From Odontocerum albicorne (Eukaryota; Arthropoda; Insecta; Trichoptera; Odontoceridae), in assembly GCA_949825065.1 (NCBI GenBank), contig OX463849.1, positions 3,038,001-3,102,000 on the forward strand: 64,000 bases of DNA, read 5' to 3'. Position numbers and translations under genes: made by a program. Shown piece by piece: positions 29,119 to 39,900 of the stretch (position 1 is the first letter of the stretch; every line of letters starts with the position of its first letter). Below the pieces are notes generated by a model. That model searched no databases and was not told where the DNA came from. It was given only the letters and a program-made list of their open reading frames with translations.

Positions 29119-29468
29119 AGATTTTTACATTAACTGGCTGTACTTGAAGATTTTTACATTAACTGGAAGTACTTGAAGATGTTTACATTAACTGGAAGTA
29201 CTTGAAGATTTTTACATTAACTGGAAGTACTTGAAGATGTTTACATTAACTGGAAGTACTTGAAGATTTTTACATTAACTGGAAGTACTTGAAGATTTTT
29301 ACATTAACTGGAAGTACTTGAAGATTTTTACATTAACTGGAAGTACTTGAAGATTTTTACATTAACTGGAAGTACTTGAAGATTTTTACATTAACTGGAA
29401 GTACTTGAAGATTTTTACATTAACTGGAAGTACTTGAAGATTTTTACATTAACTGGAAGTACTTGAAA
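29119..29468. repeat. 29-bp minisatellite
   Basis: About 12 units of AGATTTTTACATTAACTGGA plus AGTACTTGA, nearly identical, so recent. Confidence 0.95.
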
Positions 29469-30139
29469 ACACAAAACCAAAAATAAGCACTCAGTTTATC
29501 TATTTCAATGATTTAATAGGCATGAATAAAAAAGTACTTATGTTTTTAGCTCTACTAAAAAACTCATTATTTGGATTTGCATCTGTCTGCGTTTGAGGTA
29601 CATATATATTTCAGACAAAGAAACAAACTACTTGACTCGCACTCCACTTATCTCTACGGACACGTTGGGAACATTTCCAAGAATATATTAAGACAACGAT
29701 GAAATATTCAGTTTTAGAAATGTCAATTAACTGACATGTACAGTGTTATAATACATTTCAAAACTTATAGTTTATCGATCCTGTTGATAAGAGAGTTGAC
29801 CCTAGGGGGGTCATTTTATAGATAAAAAAATAGGATAAACTCCCATAACATAACATAACTCACGTACATAACATAACGTAATATAAACAAAACATTAAGG
29901 ACAATACTTTGCCTCTGGAGTTGAGTAACCCTGCATCAACATGTATGAAGCTTTTAATTCTGCAAAGCAACTTGCATCTCGTTCTACTAATGAGGCCATG
30001 TGTTTTCTAATCTCAATATCTATCCATAAAATTCCCACAAAATTCTCCAAAAATCCAATATTTGTTCTATGTATGCGTTATTAATTAATTAGAAATGAAT
30101 TCACGGACTCACTGGGATACCTTAGTTTGGAAACCGTTG
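29469..30139. other. Unassigned AT-rich sequence
   Basis: Nothing recognised. Confidence 0.5.
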
Positions 30140-30147
30140 GTCTACAG

Positions 30148-30809
30148 CAAAGATTCCCAAAGTGGTCTATATGGACCCCCAAGGGTCGATTTCGACTTGC
30201 AGGGGGTCTATGTCAGCGAGAAAAGAAAATGGGGGTACACGAGATGTTAATGGGGGTCCACGTGAGCGGATCCCATTTAGGCAGATCATCATCAATATTT
30301 AGGCGTTCCGTAAATGTCTTATTACACCTAACACAGATTGTGTGTACATAATACTTATATTAGACATAGAAAATACTTATATAAAGAAATCGAATGCAAA
30401 TCACTGAACGTGGAGATTCAAGACTATATCTCACTAATTTGAAGCCAAGTATTGAACCATTGCTATCAGACCATCAGGTTCATCCCTTTCATTAACAGTA
30501 TTATTTGTGTATTAATTTTATGTAAGAATTTTACTAGGTTTTGATTTGTTTCGTTCCAAAGTGAAATATTAACTTGCATTTTGTATCTTTTCAATAAAGG
30601 TATGAATAAAAATTGTACACGTTTTTCTTTTTTACAATTGTCCACTCTAAAAAAAACCTTATCAAGGTGAACAGCACTGTGTCAGCTGTCAAAAACACAA
30701 TTGAAGTTAATAAGTTTAGGGAAATTCAATATTAGGCGGGCAGGGGGTGTACGGAAAACGAAAAAAATCGGCAAGTGGTCTACGGGGCGAAACAGTTTGG
30801 GAAACTATG
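30148..30809 (+). mobile_element. hAT element, internally deleted, 8-bp target duplication
   Basis: Flanked by GTCTACAG at 30140-30147 and 30810-30817, the 8-bp duplication expected of hAT. Ends are CAAAGATTCCCAAAGTGGTC and the complementary CAGTTTGGGAAACTATG. A remnant of the transposase C-terminus is readable at about 30390-30500 (LYLTNLKPSIEPLLSDHQVH then stop), resembling the end of ZBED5/SCAND3-type hAT proteins. Confidence 0.85.
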
Positions 30810-31084
30810 GTCTACAGGTTAATTTCACGCGACGCAATAGGAAAATTCTCTAAAACCTTGACCACAGTTGTAATATAGGCAGCGATATGCTGATCTCTTG
30901 GTAAACACTAACACGTGGCTGAAATTCCAATAAACTAGTTGGCTGGTATTCAGTTGCTTATGAATGTAATTATGCAAAAAGAATCCATCGCACATTTTAC
31001 CTGTTCTGAGATAATAAACAAATATCTCGCTGTTTCGTATGGGACAAAAAACATAACATACAGACATAATTTCAGTACAAAATA

Positions 31085-31345
31085 CCCATTGATATTTTGT
31101 GGTTAAACCATCTCTTTAACTTGGACACTATTGATATTTTGTGGTTAAACCATCTCTTTAACTTGGACACTATTGATATTTTGTGGTTAAACCATCTCTT
31201 TAACTTGGACACTATTGATATTTTGTGGTTAAACCATCTCTTTAACTTGGACACTTTTGATATTTTGTGGTTAAACCATCTCTTTAACTTGGACACTTTT
31301 GATATTTTGTGGTTAAACCATCTCTTTAACTTGGACACTATTGTA
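31085..31345. repeat. 42-bp minisatellite
   Basis: Six units of TATTGATATTTTGTGGTTAA, ACCATCTCTTTAACTTGGAC, AC. It stays open on both strands because 42 is divisible by three. The units are almost identical. Confidence 0.95.
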
Positions 31346-31379
31346 CATAAAGATTGATCGATATTTCATATATACAAAA

Positions 31380-31530
31380 CATCACGCCGTTTCCCTGTCG
31401 AGGTAAGTGAAGGATAGAGCGCCAGACTTTCCTATCTCGACACATATCCTTCGTCTCTTCTACATCCACACTTTCTCTTACAACTCCTACAATTTATCTG
31501 ATTTTCTACTTTTCCTACTTTTCAATAATA
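31380..31530 (-). pseudogene. LINE-D 3' region
   Basis: Complement of the LINE-D distal sequence (CTATCTCGACACATATCCTT and the AGACTTTCC block). About 150 bp. Confidence 0.6.
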
Positions 31531-31559
31531 GAAATACGAAGAAAATAAAGAAGGAAAGA

Positions 31560-32055
31560 AGATATCAGAAATTAATGTTTTAAGTAAGACGAAGAAAGTG
31601 GCTTTAAACTGGTTTGGACTTGTGAAGAGAATAAATTATGAAAGAATGACTAAGCGAATACACAAGTTAGCAGTGCAAGGTTTTATGAGGTGCATGGCGG
31701 CGCGGAAACGCACTGGACTTCCGTGCGGAAGGTCATCGGTTCGAACCCCGTGCTGTGCTACTCCCCTCGAACGACACAGGCACTTTTTCCGTCTAGTGTT
31801 CGAGGGTATAAGGATACCCATGACTTTGGTCATATATATTATTTTAGAAACAAAAAAGGTGTGCGTAAGGGAAGAACGAGGAATACGTGGCTTGGCCAAA
31901 TTGACAAGATTGTGAAAGAAGGTAAAGTATGAATAATAGAAGATTGTCTATTATGAGACGTACAAATGTGAAGGAGGAGAAAGTTGTGTGCTTGAATATA
32001 TAAGTTTGGAGATCTGTTCTATCTGACTACCCCGCAAAGGACACGACGTGATATG
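31560..32055 (+). pseudogene. LINE-D C-terminal fragment interrupted by another SINE type
   Basis: It reads LNWFGLVKRINYERMTKRIH at 31605-31665 and resumes as VRKGRTRNTWLGQIDKIVKE at about 31860. The interruption at about 31688-31855 has a tRNA-like start (GCATGGCGGCGCGGAAACGC with B-box GGTTCGAACCCCG), suggesting a second, distinct tRNA-derived SINE. Confidence 0.65.
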
Positions 32056-32069
32056 TATTTATTAACATT

Positions 32070-32545
32070 CTATAGCAAAAATAATCTGGCAGGTTTATTA
32101 AAACATTTAGGAAAGTATATATTCATAAATATAGAATTTGTTTATATATATCATTTATACATCGTCCCCTTTTATACCGGTTCAAAAATTGTTAGCTAGG
32201 TATTTAAAATTCGTTCAGTATAATTTTTTATCACGGACCCACAGAGATTCAAATTTCGAAGAATTCCTCTCTCGCTCTCTTGCATTCAAAATTCAATTCT
32301 CGTATTATTCTTTGACGACAACCATCGTATGGGTTTTGGCCTATTTATACTATGATTTATACCATATACGTGAGCATACGCTCATAAACTCCATAAAGAC
32401 GAACAATCCTTTTCATACGAAGTGAGACATCATCAATCAAAGGAAAAGGAAGGGATGGTGGAGAGGAAAGAAAAATGAGGAATGAAATACGTTATATTAC
32501 TGACTAGAAATTAAAGGTTTATGTATGGGAACATACGAGTATATA
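32070..32545 (-). pseudogene. LINE-A 3' UTR carrying a 260-bp inserted repeat
   Basis: LINE-A tail sequence at 32070-32104 and 32366-32545 (minus). Between them, 32105-32365 is a separate repeat. It is the unoccupied counterpart of the site into which LINE-B inserted at 50065-52644: its two halves match 52656-52870 and 50003-50064. Confidence 0.7.
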
Positions 32546-32910
32546 CGAACTCGACAAGACTTAGTCCACTTTTAGTACCATCAGAAATCGAACCCACAAG
32601 CGGAATATATGCGTCATATTAACTTTGTCACGAAGGTCGTCAGAATACAATATAATTTATTACTCATAAATGTTTGTTTCAATATCTTATCTACAGCTAA
32701 GTTATAATATATTATTTATAGTTAAGACATTAACATTGTGAAGGTTTAAATACGTTGTAATTTGTTTTTTTTTATCAAACACTGTTTATTCCAGGTTTTT
32801 GTAACGGTATAACCCTACCGGTTTCAAGGCTGTCACCTCATCATCAGGGGACCTAATCTCCGGTAACTCTTATTTAGCGGTAAAAGCAAAAATGGAATAC
32901 TTAGCAACAG

Positions 32911-33443
32911 GTTATTTATTTATTTATTATTACACATGACAAGAAATATACACAATTTGCGAAAAAACAACAGGTAATTTAATTTGGACATATAATTTTA
33001 ATGGATCAGGGTTTGTTGCCTTTCATTTGTCGTGTCCCCAGTAAACTAGGCTTTTGTCTGTATCTCACTGAGGATATTAAGCATGAAAAAATAAATTGAT
33101 ACTTCTTTCCGATTTTTGATTACACAAAAACAAAAACCCCGTTGCACGTTCTCATCAACCTGACAAACAGTGACACTCAATTACAACTGGAAACATCATG
33201 CGAAATTAAATTCCTCGCATATCATCACTCCAGTAAGACCAAAAATATTCATCCCACAATATACCGCACACAATAATCATAAGAATAAAACTTAAAATTA
33301 AAACAAAAATATACAGAAACACAAATACAAAAACAACCAAAATTAAAACAACAAGAAGAAACCCACACTCACGAGCCCACACAAATCTTTTCCACTCGTC
33401 ATTCATCCTGAAAGCCCAAGTACTCAAAATCCTGTCGCAGTAA
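32911..33443 (-). mobile_element. Retroelement 3' end inserted in PLE1
   Basis: Flanked by CAACAG. The plus-strand start GTTATTTATTTATTTATT is the complement of a TAAA-type tail, so it is a minus-strand LINE or SINE 3' end. A 73-codon hydrophobic frame inside (33427-33206) shows no family signature. Confidence 0.6.
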
Positions 33444-33448
33444 CAACA

Positions 33449-33787
33449 GTGCTGTGTACAAACTTTTATGTGCTGACTGATAATTTCTACATAGGAAAGA
33501 CAAGAAGATCATTTGAAAAGAGATTTCGTGAACAAAAATCCGCCTTAACAAATCCTCTAATTTATTCTGAAATGGCTAATCATTGTCACCGTGAAAATCA
33601 TACTTTTTCTATCGATGATGCCAAAATCTTACATATCAGGAGTAACGGAAATAAATTGGACAGATTAGAGGCCCTAGAAATTTCTAAGTCAGTGCATCGG
33701 GGTGAACATCTGGCAAACATATATATTCCAAGAATTTCGCCACTGCTCGCTAAGGTTTGCTCCTCCTTCTCTCCATCCAGTCCCTAA
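33449..33787 (+). pseudogene. PLE1 GIY-YIG endonuclease relic
   Basis: Contains [16 protein letters not shown], then [37 protein letters not shown] and [12 protein letters not shown] lost base pair before NFYIG breaks the GVYKLLC lead-in, and an HK-to-QK change removes the conserved His of FREH. Inactive. Confidence 0.75.
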
Positions 33788-34084
33788 TCCGAATATTTAC
33801 CGTTAGAAGCGTGTATGTCAGTATCAGTTCGAACATAATTCAGTCTTGTTTGTGCTCCCTGATGATGAGGGGAAAGCCTTGAAACCGGTAGGGTTATACC
33901 GTTACAAAAAGTGGAATAAACAGTGTTTGATAAAAACAAATTACAATAAGTTATAATATTCTACAATTTGATCGACTTACTTATCCATTTCAACACAGTA
34001 CGAGCACCCTTAAGGAGAGTTTGTTCTCTAAACGGCGCTATATAAATTGTCGTTTTATTATTATTATAACACAATAGAAAGGGT

Positions 34085-34260
34085 CCAGCATATTTCTGAC
34101 ATATTCATATATCATTACGAGTATTCGTATATCATACATTCGTATATCATTACGATTATTCGTATATTATACATTCGTATATCATTACGATTATTCATAT
34201 ATCATACATTCGTATATCATTACGATTATTCGTATATCATGACATATTCGTAAATCATAC
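34085..34260. repeat. AT-rich tandem repeat, about 36 bp
   Basis: Four to five units of ATTCGTATATCATTACGATT plus ATTCATATATCATAC. Confidence 0.75.
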
Positions 34261-34261
34261 G

Positions 34262-34345
34262 TTAAGGCTTAAAACACGTCCTGTGCGTCGAACACGGCTC
34301 CCGTGTCCATACAAATATTGCAGCCACGCGCTGAACACGGGAGTC
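34262..34345. mobile_element. Fragment related to TTAA MITE 1
   Basis: GTCGAACACGGCTCCCGTGT and CCATACAAATA are shared with one end of the TTAA MITE at 43692-43934. The other end was not found. Confidence 0.4.
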
Positions 34346-34559
34346 GTGTTCATGTCATCTTTACCATGCATTGAATCGAAAATATTACAGCATCGCTTCA
34401 AAAGTTGACGAAAGTTATTAGCGTAACTATATACGCTTCAGTTTAGAGGTGGATGTTTAAATACATTTTAATTTTTAGAGAATTTAAATCCCCGCTTGAA
34501 ACGACTTGCGATTAAGAACCAAACAATTCAAATTAAAGATGATCCAAATACTCTTGTGA

Positions 34560-34900
34560 ATGTATAAAATGAAGTCTAAATATCATCAACAGCCAAACCA
34601 ATTTTAATAATAGCCCTCTGCTTAATATGTTTCCTATTTAAAATCCCCCCCTTGGATATCCAGACCCTGGCCTGCCCGAAAGACTTACTTTCATTTTCCC
34701 CCGCCCCATTTACCATTGTATCACATCTCTACCCCTACCTCATTCCTCTTATACTATTTATAGTACACTTGTACAGGAAATATATTTTTACCAATTTAGT
34801 TTATCTTCACCTGACGATGAAGACGGTGGTCTTCGAAACCGGTTGTAAACCAAAATAAACCTGTGGTGAACACAAAAATACAAAATAAGTTTTTTATTTA
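34560..34900 (+). mobile_element. PLE2 terminal segment with hammerhead-like fold
   Basis: About 340 bp shared, in inverse orientation, with 47886-48245. The last 65 nt form the hammerhead-like fold listed separately. No protein domain is present; assignment to the Penelope-like group rests on the ribozyme layout and its similarity to the PLE1 ends. Confidence 0.6.
34806..34870 (+). ncRNA. Hammerhead ribozyme-like motif, PLE2, probably inactive
   Basis: Type I order: helix I strand TTCAC, core CTGACGA at 34811, one extra U, helix II GAAGAC/GTCTTC with loop GGTG, core GAAA at 34835, helix III ACCGGTT/AACCTGT with one mismatch, then GTGAA closing helix I. Nucleotide 17, the cleavage position, is G (34865), which hammerheads do not tolerate. 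Confidence 0.6.
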
Positions 34901-35064
34901 CTTGTGTTTCCTTTTACACAAAGACTCTGCCCACAGCCGGAAAAGGCAATTCTATATATGATACAACCATCTTCCCACGTCCAGTAGGAAAGGGAGAAAA
35001 CTTGAAGGTTTCACGAACATAATAACAAAAATTCTAAAATGTTGGACAAACAGACTAATCGAGC

Positions 35065-35330
35065 AAATATATTATTTAAAGTTAAGCCTTTAACGCTGTG
35101 GAGGTTTAAAAACATTGTAATTTGATTAGTAAAACACTGTTTATTCCCCTTTATACGAGTATAACCCTACCGGTTTCAATGTTTTCACTTCATCATCAGG
35201 GGTACATAAACAATTCTTGTTTGTGTTCCCTAATGATGAAGTGAAAAGCTTAAAATCGGTAGGGTTATATATACCGTTATATAAAGTGAAATAAACAGCG
35301 TTTGACTAAACAAATGACAACATATTCGTA
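35065..35330. mobile_element. PLE1-related terminal segments, head to head
   Basis: Inverted pair like 28679-28920 but diverged (TTTATACGAGTATAACCCTA, ACTTCATCATCAGGGGTACA). Near-identical sequence at 53316-53500. Confidence 0.75.
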
Positions 35331-35334
35331 GACC

Positions 35335-35850
35335 ATATTTCTAAGACCTATTAATTTCGTCTCGACGTACCACATGACTGACACCCTCGAGTATTTTTTA
35401 TTGAACTACACCCGCCTTCTTAAATTTCGAAGATGTTCTTCACAATATCATTAGTAGTCCCGATATATTGGTTCGAATTGCTTTCCAAATTCCTACTAGA
35501 AATACTAGAAACCTTTTACAATTCAAATGCGAGTTTTTTTAATCGGTATTCACCCGAATTTGAGTGCACCAAGTCAGTGAGTATGATAAGTTGATAACGT
35601 GGATTGAGAATACATAATATTTTCTATATAGAAGATTAAGGTCACGTTATCAAGATTTGGAAAATACCATGTTTATCAAATAACATAGTTGCACGTTATA
35701 ATTCTTCAATTGTAAGAATTCAACAATCGAGGAACTGCGTAACTGGTTTGGTGAATATTTTTTTAATGTAGATGTTGTTGAGTTCAAGAGGGTTCGTCAC
35801 TGGTATTTCCTCAATATTATGTCTTGACTGATTATTCAATTTTATCTAAA
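35335..35850 (+). pseudogene. LINE C-terminal relic, partner of 53505-54788
   Basis: About 500 bp shared with 53505-53787 plus 54562-54788. Readable pieces in the better copy are DTLEYFLLNYTRLLK, SPDILARIAFQIPVRNTRN and LLQFKCEFFNRY, which resemble a post-RT LINE C-terminus. This copy lacks the mariner derivative at about 35637 and so shows the original target CTATATAGAAG. Confidence 0.6.
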
Positions 35851-35934
35851 ATATTTTTGAGAGATTTCTTTTTTTCGTAATCATGCCTTGTATTCTTGAT
35901 ACTCGTATAATTGAATTAATTGTATTTGGTCAAA

Positions 35935-36050
35935 TATGCCTCCTCTACATTCATATATCTTCTCATGTAACTTCTACGATTCACTTGATCCAGCAATACT
36001 TTCCTTGGTCTTCCTCTCACACGCCTCCCACTCACATCGGTATTATATTG
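35935..36050 (-). pseudogene. LINE-D fragment
   Basis: Complement of LINE-D (ACTTTCCTTGGTCTTCCTCT, CACGCCTCCCACTCACAT). About 115 bp, adjoining the CR1-like fragment. Confidence 0.65.
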
Positions 36051-37320
36051 AGGCTAGACGTATAATAATCGACGCGCTCATTATCCCAATAGTCGAGTAT
36101 GGTGATTGCATCTATGGACCGTGCCTTCTAAGGAGAACCGAACGGAAATTGCAAAGATTGCAAAATGCTTGCTGTAGGTATTGTTTCAACATTCCCCCCA
36201 GAGTGTCACATCACCCCTTTTTTGAGAGCTTTTAAAATTATTGACATGAAACAAAGACGGTTTCTTCACTTAAGCGTACTCATGCATAAAATTACCAGTA
36301 CAAAAATGCCACTTTATCTCTTCGAAAAACTGAAATGGTCCAGAAACTTTCACGGCTACGAGACTAGAGGCAGAGAGACTCTTTTGCTTATCCCAAACCA
36401 TAACCTAACACTGTTCAGGGGATCCTTCTCATACTCAGCCAGCAAATGCTGGAATGAGTTGCACCAGGCCTTGAAGGAGCGGGTGAATAGCTATACCTTC
36501 AGAGATGCTCTAAAGCGTTATCTTCTGGGTGGTTAATGGGTTTCTCAGTGGTTAATGGGTCTCTTGTTTGCTTTTCTTTCTTTTCGCTGGTGGTGAATCG
36601 AGGATTGTGCATACGTGTTTGTGCGTCATTTCCTCATTAATTCTTTTAAAACAGCTTATCTATTTCAATGTATTACTCCCTAACTATTTCAATGTTGTCT
36701 CAACTATTTTACTTCCCATTTGTCATTATGTAAAATTTGGACTCCTTTGAGGCTTTTCTCTTCTTTTTTTTTCTCGTTCTTGCTGACAGTTAACCTGAGG
36801 TGGTATATGTGGGTTTACTTTTTATTTTGTTTTCTGCCATACGTTTTTGTTTTTTTTTTCTTTTTTATTATATTTATTTTATCTAGATATGCGGGGGTGT
36901 GGGATGGAAGCCCCCTGATGCCCCTGCGGTCGGGCTCGCCCTACATTGGTGGGGTGTATCTCGGCCGTGGGAATGTTTGTGGGATGAGCCCGGACCTTTT
37001 GGTGTGTTGTCTCTTGAATGTATTTTTTTCTTTTTTGTCATCTACTATATTTATTTTCTGTGTTTATTTTTTTGTATATATTCCTGTTTCTACGTGTTTA
37101 AGGGTGTGGGCTGAAAAACATCTGGTGTCCCCGTGGCTGGGTTCGCCCTATATTGGTGGGGTGTATTTCGGCTGAGGGGATGCTATTAGATGAGCCCAGA
37201 CCTTTTGACAGCTTCTGTGTTTGATGTATTGTCTGCAATTTATGTGTTTTAGAAGTGTTATTCAGGTGTGATCTTGTACATACTATGTTGCTGTCAATAA
37301 ACCTAATATTTATTTTATTA
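36050..37320 (+). pseudogene. CR1/L2-like LINE 3' end with long 3' UTR
   Basis: Two frames hold the ORF2 C-terminus: ALIIPIVEYGDCIYGPCLLR and RKLQRLQNACCRYCFNIPPR, then after a frameshift near 36180 FLRAFKIIDMKQRRFLHLSV, CWNELHQALKERVNSYTFRD and ALKRYLLGG stop at 36535. The 3' UTR (36536-37320) is T-rich and contains a diverged tandem pair of about 240 bp (CGCCCTACATTGGTGGGGTG at about 36928 and CGCCCTATATTGGTGGGGTG at about 37144). It ends CAATAAACCTAATATTTA. Confidence 0.75.
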
Positions 37321-37364
37321 TTTTTTATTTATATATTTGTTTTGTTAGTTTTTCTTAATTCATT

Positions 37365-37565
37365 CGTTCCACATGTCCAAACCGTCTCAGCGTGTTCCTC
37401 TTTATCTTACCTAACATATCAGCCTTAAGTTCACATTAATTCCTAATCACTTCATTCAGTGTTCTGTCATACATTGTCACATCGTGTATTCTTCCCAATG
37501 CACGCATATCAGTCATTTTATACGCCCACGTTTTAAACACATACATTAAAGTTGCCACCAAAATA
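37365..37565 (-). pseudogene. LINE-D fragment
   Basis: The minus strand reads the RIHDVTMYDRTL and GHVERMN parts of LINE-D with stops. Confidence 0.65.
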
Positions 37566-37846
37566 CTATTGTGAGAAATATCTTAGCAGATTTACATTTG
37601 TAATATACACTAGTTCTGCGTCTCTCGGTTAAGTTTAATAAAATATATTGACGAGTTTTATCTGAATCTGCTGAAACAGCGATCTGTAAGGTGAATGACC
37701 CAGCATCCTTTTTCCGCATCGTCCCTTATCTTTTTTTCATTTCCTGGATGTATTTATTAATTGATACAATTCATATATACGAGTACTCGAACTGGAGAGT
37801 ATCATGTTAATATGATAGTCCATAACAGTATTTGAGTATCAATTTG

Positions 37847-38642
37847 GAGGTCTCTCTCCGTGGTTGCAGTCCTAAGACTCGTTTGCAGCAATTTCAACTC
37901 TTCTCCTCCATTCCCCCTGTCCTGTGCGGCTCTTTTTAAATCTGTATATGTTGAGCAGCGCACGTCTACCAACAGGTCCTCCAGGTACTCTCGGCGTGGG
38001 CGTCCCCTAGAGTTTGTCCCTTCGGTCATACCCTCCATTATGGCATGCAAGAGTCCCTCTTGTCGTATTATATGACCGATCCATCTTGCACGCCTTTCGG
38101 ACAGGATCCTGAGCAGGTGCCTTCCTCCTTCGATTCGTTGGAGAACCTCTTCATTTGTGATGCGGTCTCTCCAGGAAATTCCTAATAGTCTTCTATAGGA
38201 CCACATCTCAAAAGCCTCTAGTCTTCGTCTATCTCTTTCGGATAGGCACCATGTCTCGCAGCCGTACATCAAGATACTCCATACATAGGTCTTGATGAGG
38301 AGTATTCTCAGTTTTAGGTCTATATTATTTGATTCTATTATTTTCGACCTTTTATTAAATGCAAGTCTAGCCTGATGTATACGGCTGTCGACCTCGCTCT
38401 TGGACCGACCGTCCCATCTTATTTTGCTCCCGAGGTAGACAAACTCCTTGGTGTTCTTTAGTGGTTTACCCGACATCACTATTCTCATCTGGTGTTGCGC
38501 TCGGCCTACAGTCAGCAGCTTTGTTTTGTCTTTATTTATCTTCATACTGTAGTTATTTTGAAGAATGCTTTCCATAGTTGTTAAGGCCTCTTGTAGTTCC
38601 TCTTCACTTTCAGCAACCATAGCAATATCGTCAGCGAGGTAT
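37847..38642 (-). pseudogene. LINE-C ORF2: end of RT and C-terminal region
   Basis: 5'-truncated just inside the reverse transcriptase, at LADDIAMVAESEEELQEAL, the end of the YADD block. Then come [92 protein letters not shown] and GRPRREYLEDLLVDVRC. About 260 codons are open, so the copy is young. A frameshift near the end (RGNGGEELK versus REEWRRRVE in the 42-kb copy) alters the last residues. Confidence 0.85.
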
Positions 38643-38704
38643 GGGAGAGATGGGAGGTAGGATTTGGAGGATGGGAGGGAGGATTTGGAGGTATGGGAGA
38701 GAAA

Positions 38705-38767
38705 TGTGACGTGGAAATACTGAAAGCAGCCGAATTAACATAAATGCTGTAGAAATGCGTGCACTAA
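38705..38767 (+). pseudogene. LINE-D fragment, 5' part
   Basis: GCAGCCGAATTAACATAAAT through GCGTGCACTAA. It continues at 39694 after the MITE insertion. Confidence 0.7.
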
Positions 38768-39690
38768 GGCCGAGGCCACGCCAAAGTGCTTCGTTAGGTG
38801 CTAAGCTAGGTTTTACGTGACTCATATACTAGGTGCGCAGGAGAGGGGCATTCTGAACGTTGCGCAGACCGAACGATGCAGCGTAAAAATAATATTCTTA
38901 TAGAAATGTCGCCTCTCTGTTTCAGCTCTTATTTTATCATTTCTTACACTTATTTTATATTATTCGACATTTTATAACATAATAAAATGATGTTTATAGC
39001 TAATAATAAAAAATAACCTAGCAGATTTTGCATAATTTTAATTTGAAACATACATGTTTACTGTACTCTTAGTGTCCAGCACCGTTACTGGCGTGATTTT
39101 TTAGCACAGTAAGGGAAGTGTTAAATATCATACACTTAATACAACCATACTTTCCTTAGGCCGTGGCCACACCAAAGTGCTTTGCTAGGTGATATGCGAC
39201 TAATTACTAATATATTTCATGCATGGCCACACCAAATTGCTTCGCTAGGTGATACGTGACTAATGACTAGTATATTTCATGCTTGGCCACACCAAAGTGC
39301 TTAGCGCAAATTCATTTGACATTTCGGAGCGGTTGAGTCAACAAACGATGCCACTTTCAAAACTAACCAATATCATTACAACTTACCATACTTCCTGTGC
39401 AACTTTATTCCAAAGTGATTTTATTAAGGGTACATTTTTCTATAATTTGCTCGATGGGTTCCACAAAGGCTTCCTTTTATACACAGCTGTTATTAAAACT
39501 TCCGCCATCTTGTAAAATCACGGTGACACAATAAAATTAAGCAATGCGACTAATCGTCATGTAGCGTGGCGCGAAGCGTGCAGTGTGACATAGCGATAGT
39601 ATGCCGTGCGTTGGTTCGTTAGGATATCTCGCCTAACTCGCAGCGTAGCTCTAAGCATCAAGCGAGGCTCCTTCCTGTGTGGCCGAGGCC
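38768..39690. mobile_element. Harbinger-like MITE composite (TAA target)
   Basis: GGCCGAGGCCACGCC at the left and GTGTGGCCGAGGCC at the right, flanked by TAA at 38765-38767 and 39691-39693. The block splits a LINE-D copy. A second left terminus (TTAGGCCGTGGCCACACC) lies at 39156, so two related elements, or a nested one, are fused. Three-bp TWA targets suggest PIF/Harbinger. At 39165-39315 a unit of about 60 bp (GGCCACACCAAAGTGCTT) repeats 2.5 times. Confidence 0.65.
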
Positions 39691-39693
39691 TAA

Positions 39694-39900
39694 GAAGACT
39701 ACATAGCGTGACAATTTATCACAGAATACGGAATGAAGTGATTGGAGATGAATGAGGAAGCCCAAGTTAAGTATGGTTGGATCGAGTAAATGATATTTTA
39801 AAAGAAGTAAAATAAGAAAAAGAATAGTCAGAAAAATCGTAGAAGTTGCATGAGAAGGTATATGGATGTGAAAGAGGCGAAGGATGTGTGTCGCGATACG
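39694..39900 (+). pseudogene. LINE-D fragment, 3' part
   Basis: Continues from 38767 (ACAGAATACGGAATGAAGTG, TAAGTATGGTTGGATCGAGT, GATGTGTGTCGCGATACG). It resumes after the LINE-A insertion at 40556-40605 with GACGCTCTGCCCTCTCTGCC. Confidence 0.75.

Larger units (their letters stand above)
32700..33955 (+). mobile_element. PLE1 copy, interrupted by a retroelement insertion
   Basis: It has the inverted 5' terminal segment (32765-32850), a short coding piece, a 533-bp insertion at 32911-33443 with CAACAG duplications (32905-32910 and 33444-33449), the endonuclease relic, and the direct 3' terminal segment ending about 33955. Confidence 0.8.

Noticed and set aside
29119..29468. CRISPR-like array
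   Set aside because: Units are contiguous with no unique spacers, and the genome is clearly eukaryotic.
36720..37175. Membrane-protein-like frame
   Set aside because: T-rich 3' UTR of a CR1-like element gives Phe/Leu-rich translation by composition.
38631..38825. Minus-strand 64-codon frame overlapping the LINE-C start
   Set aside because: It spans a short GGGAGG-type repeat and LINE-D sequence; no domain.
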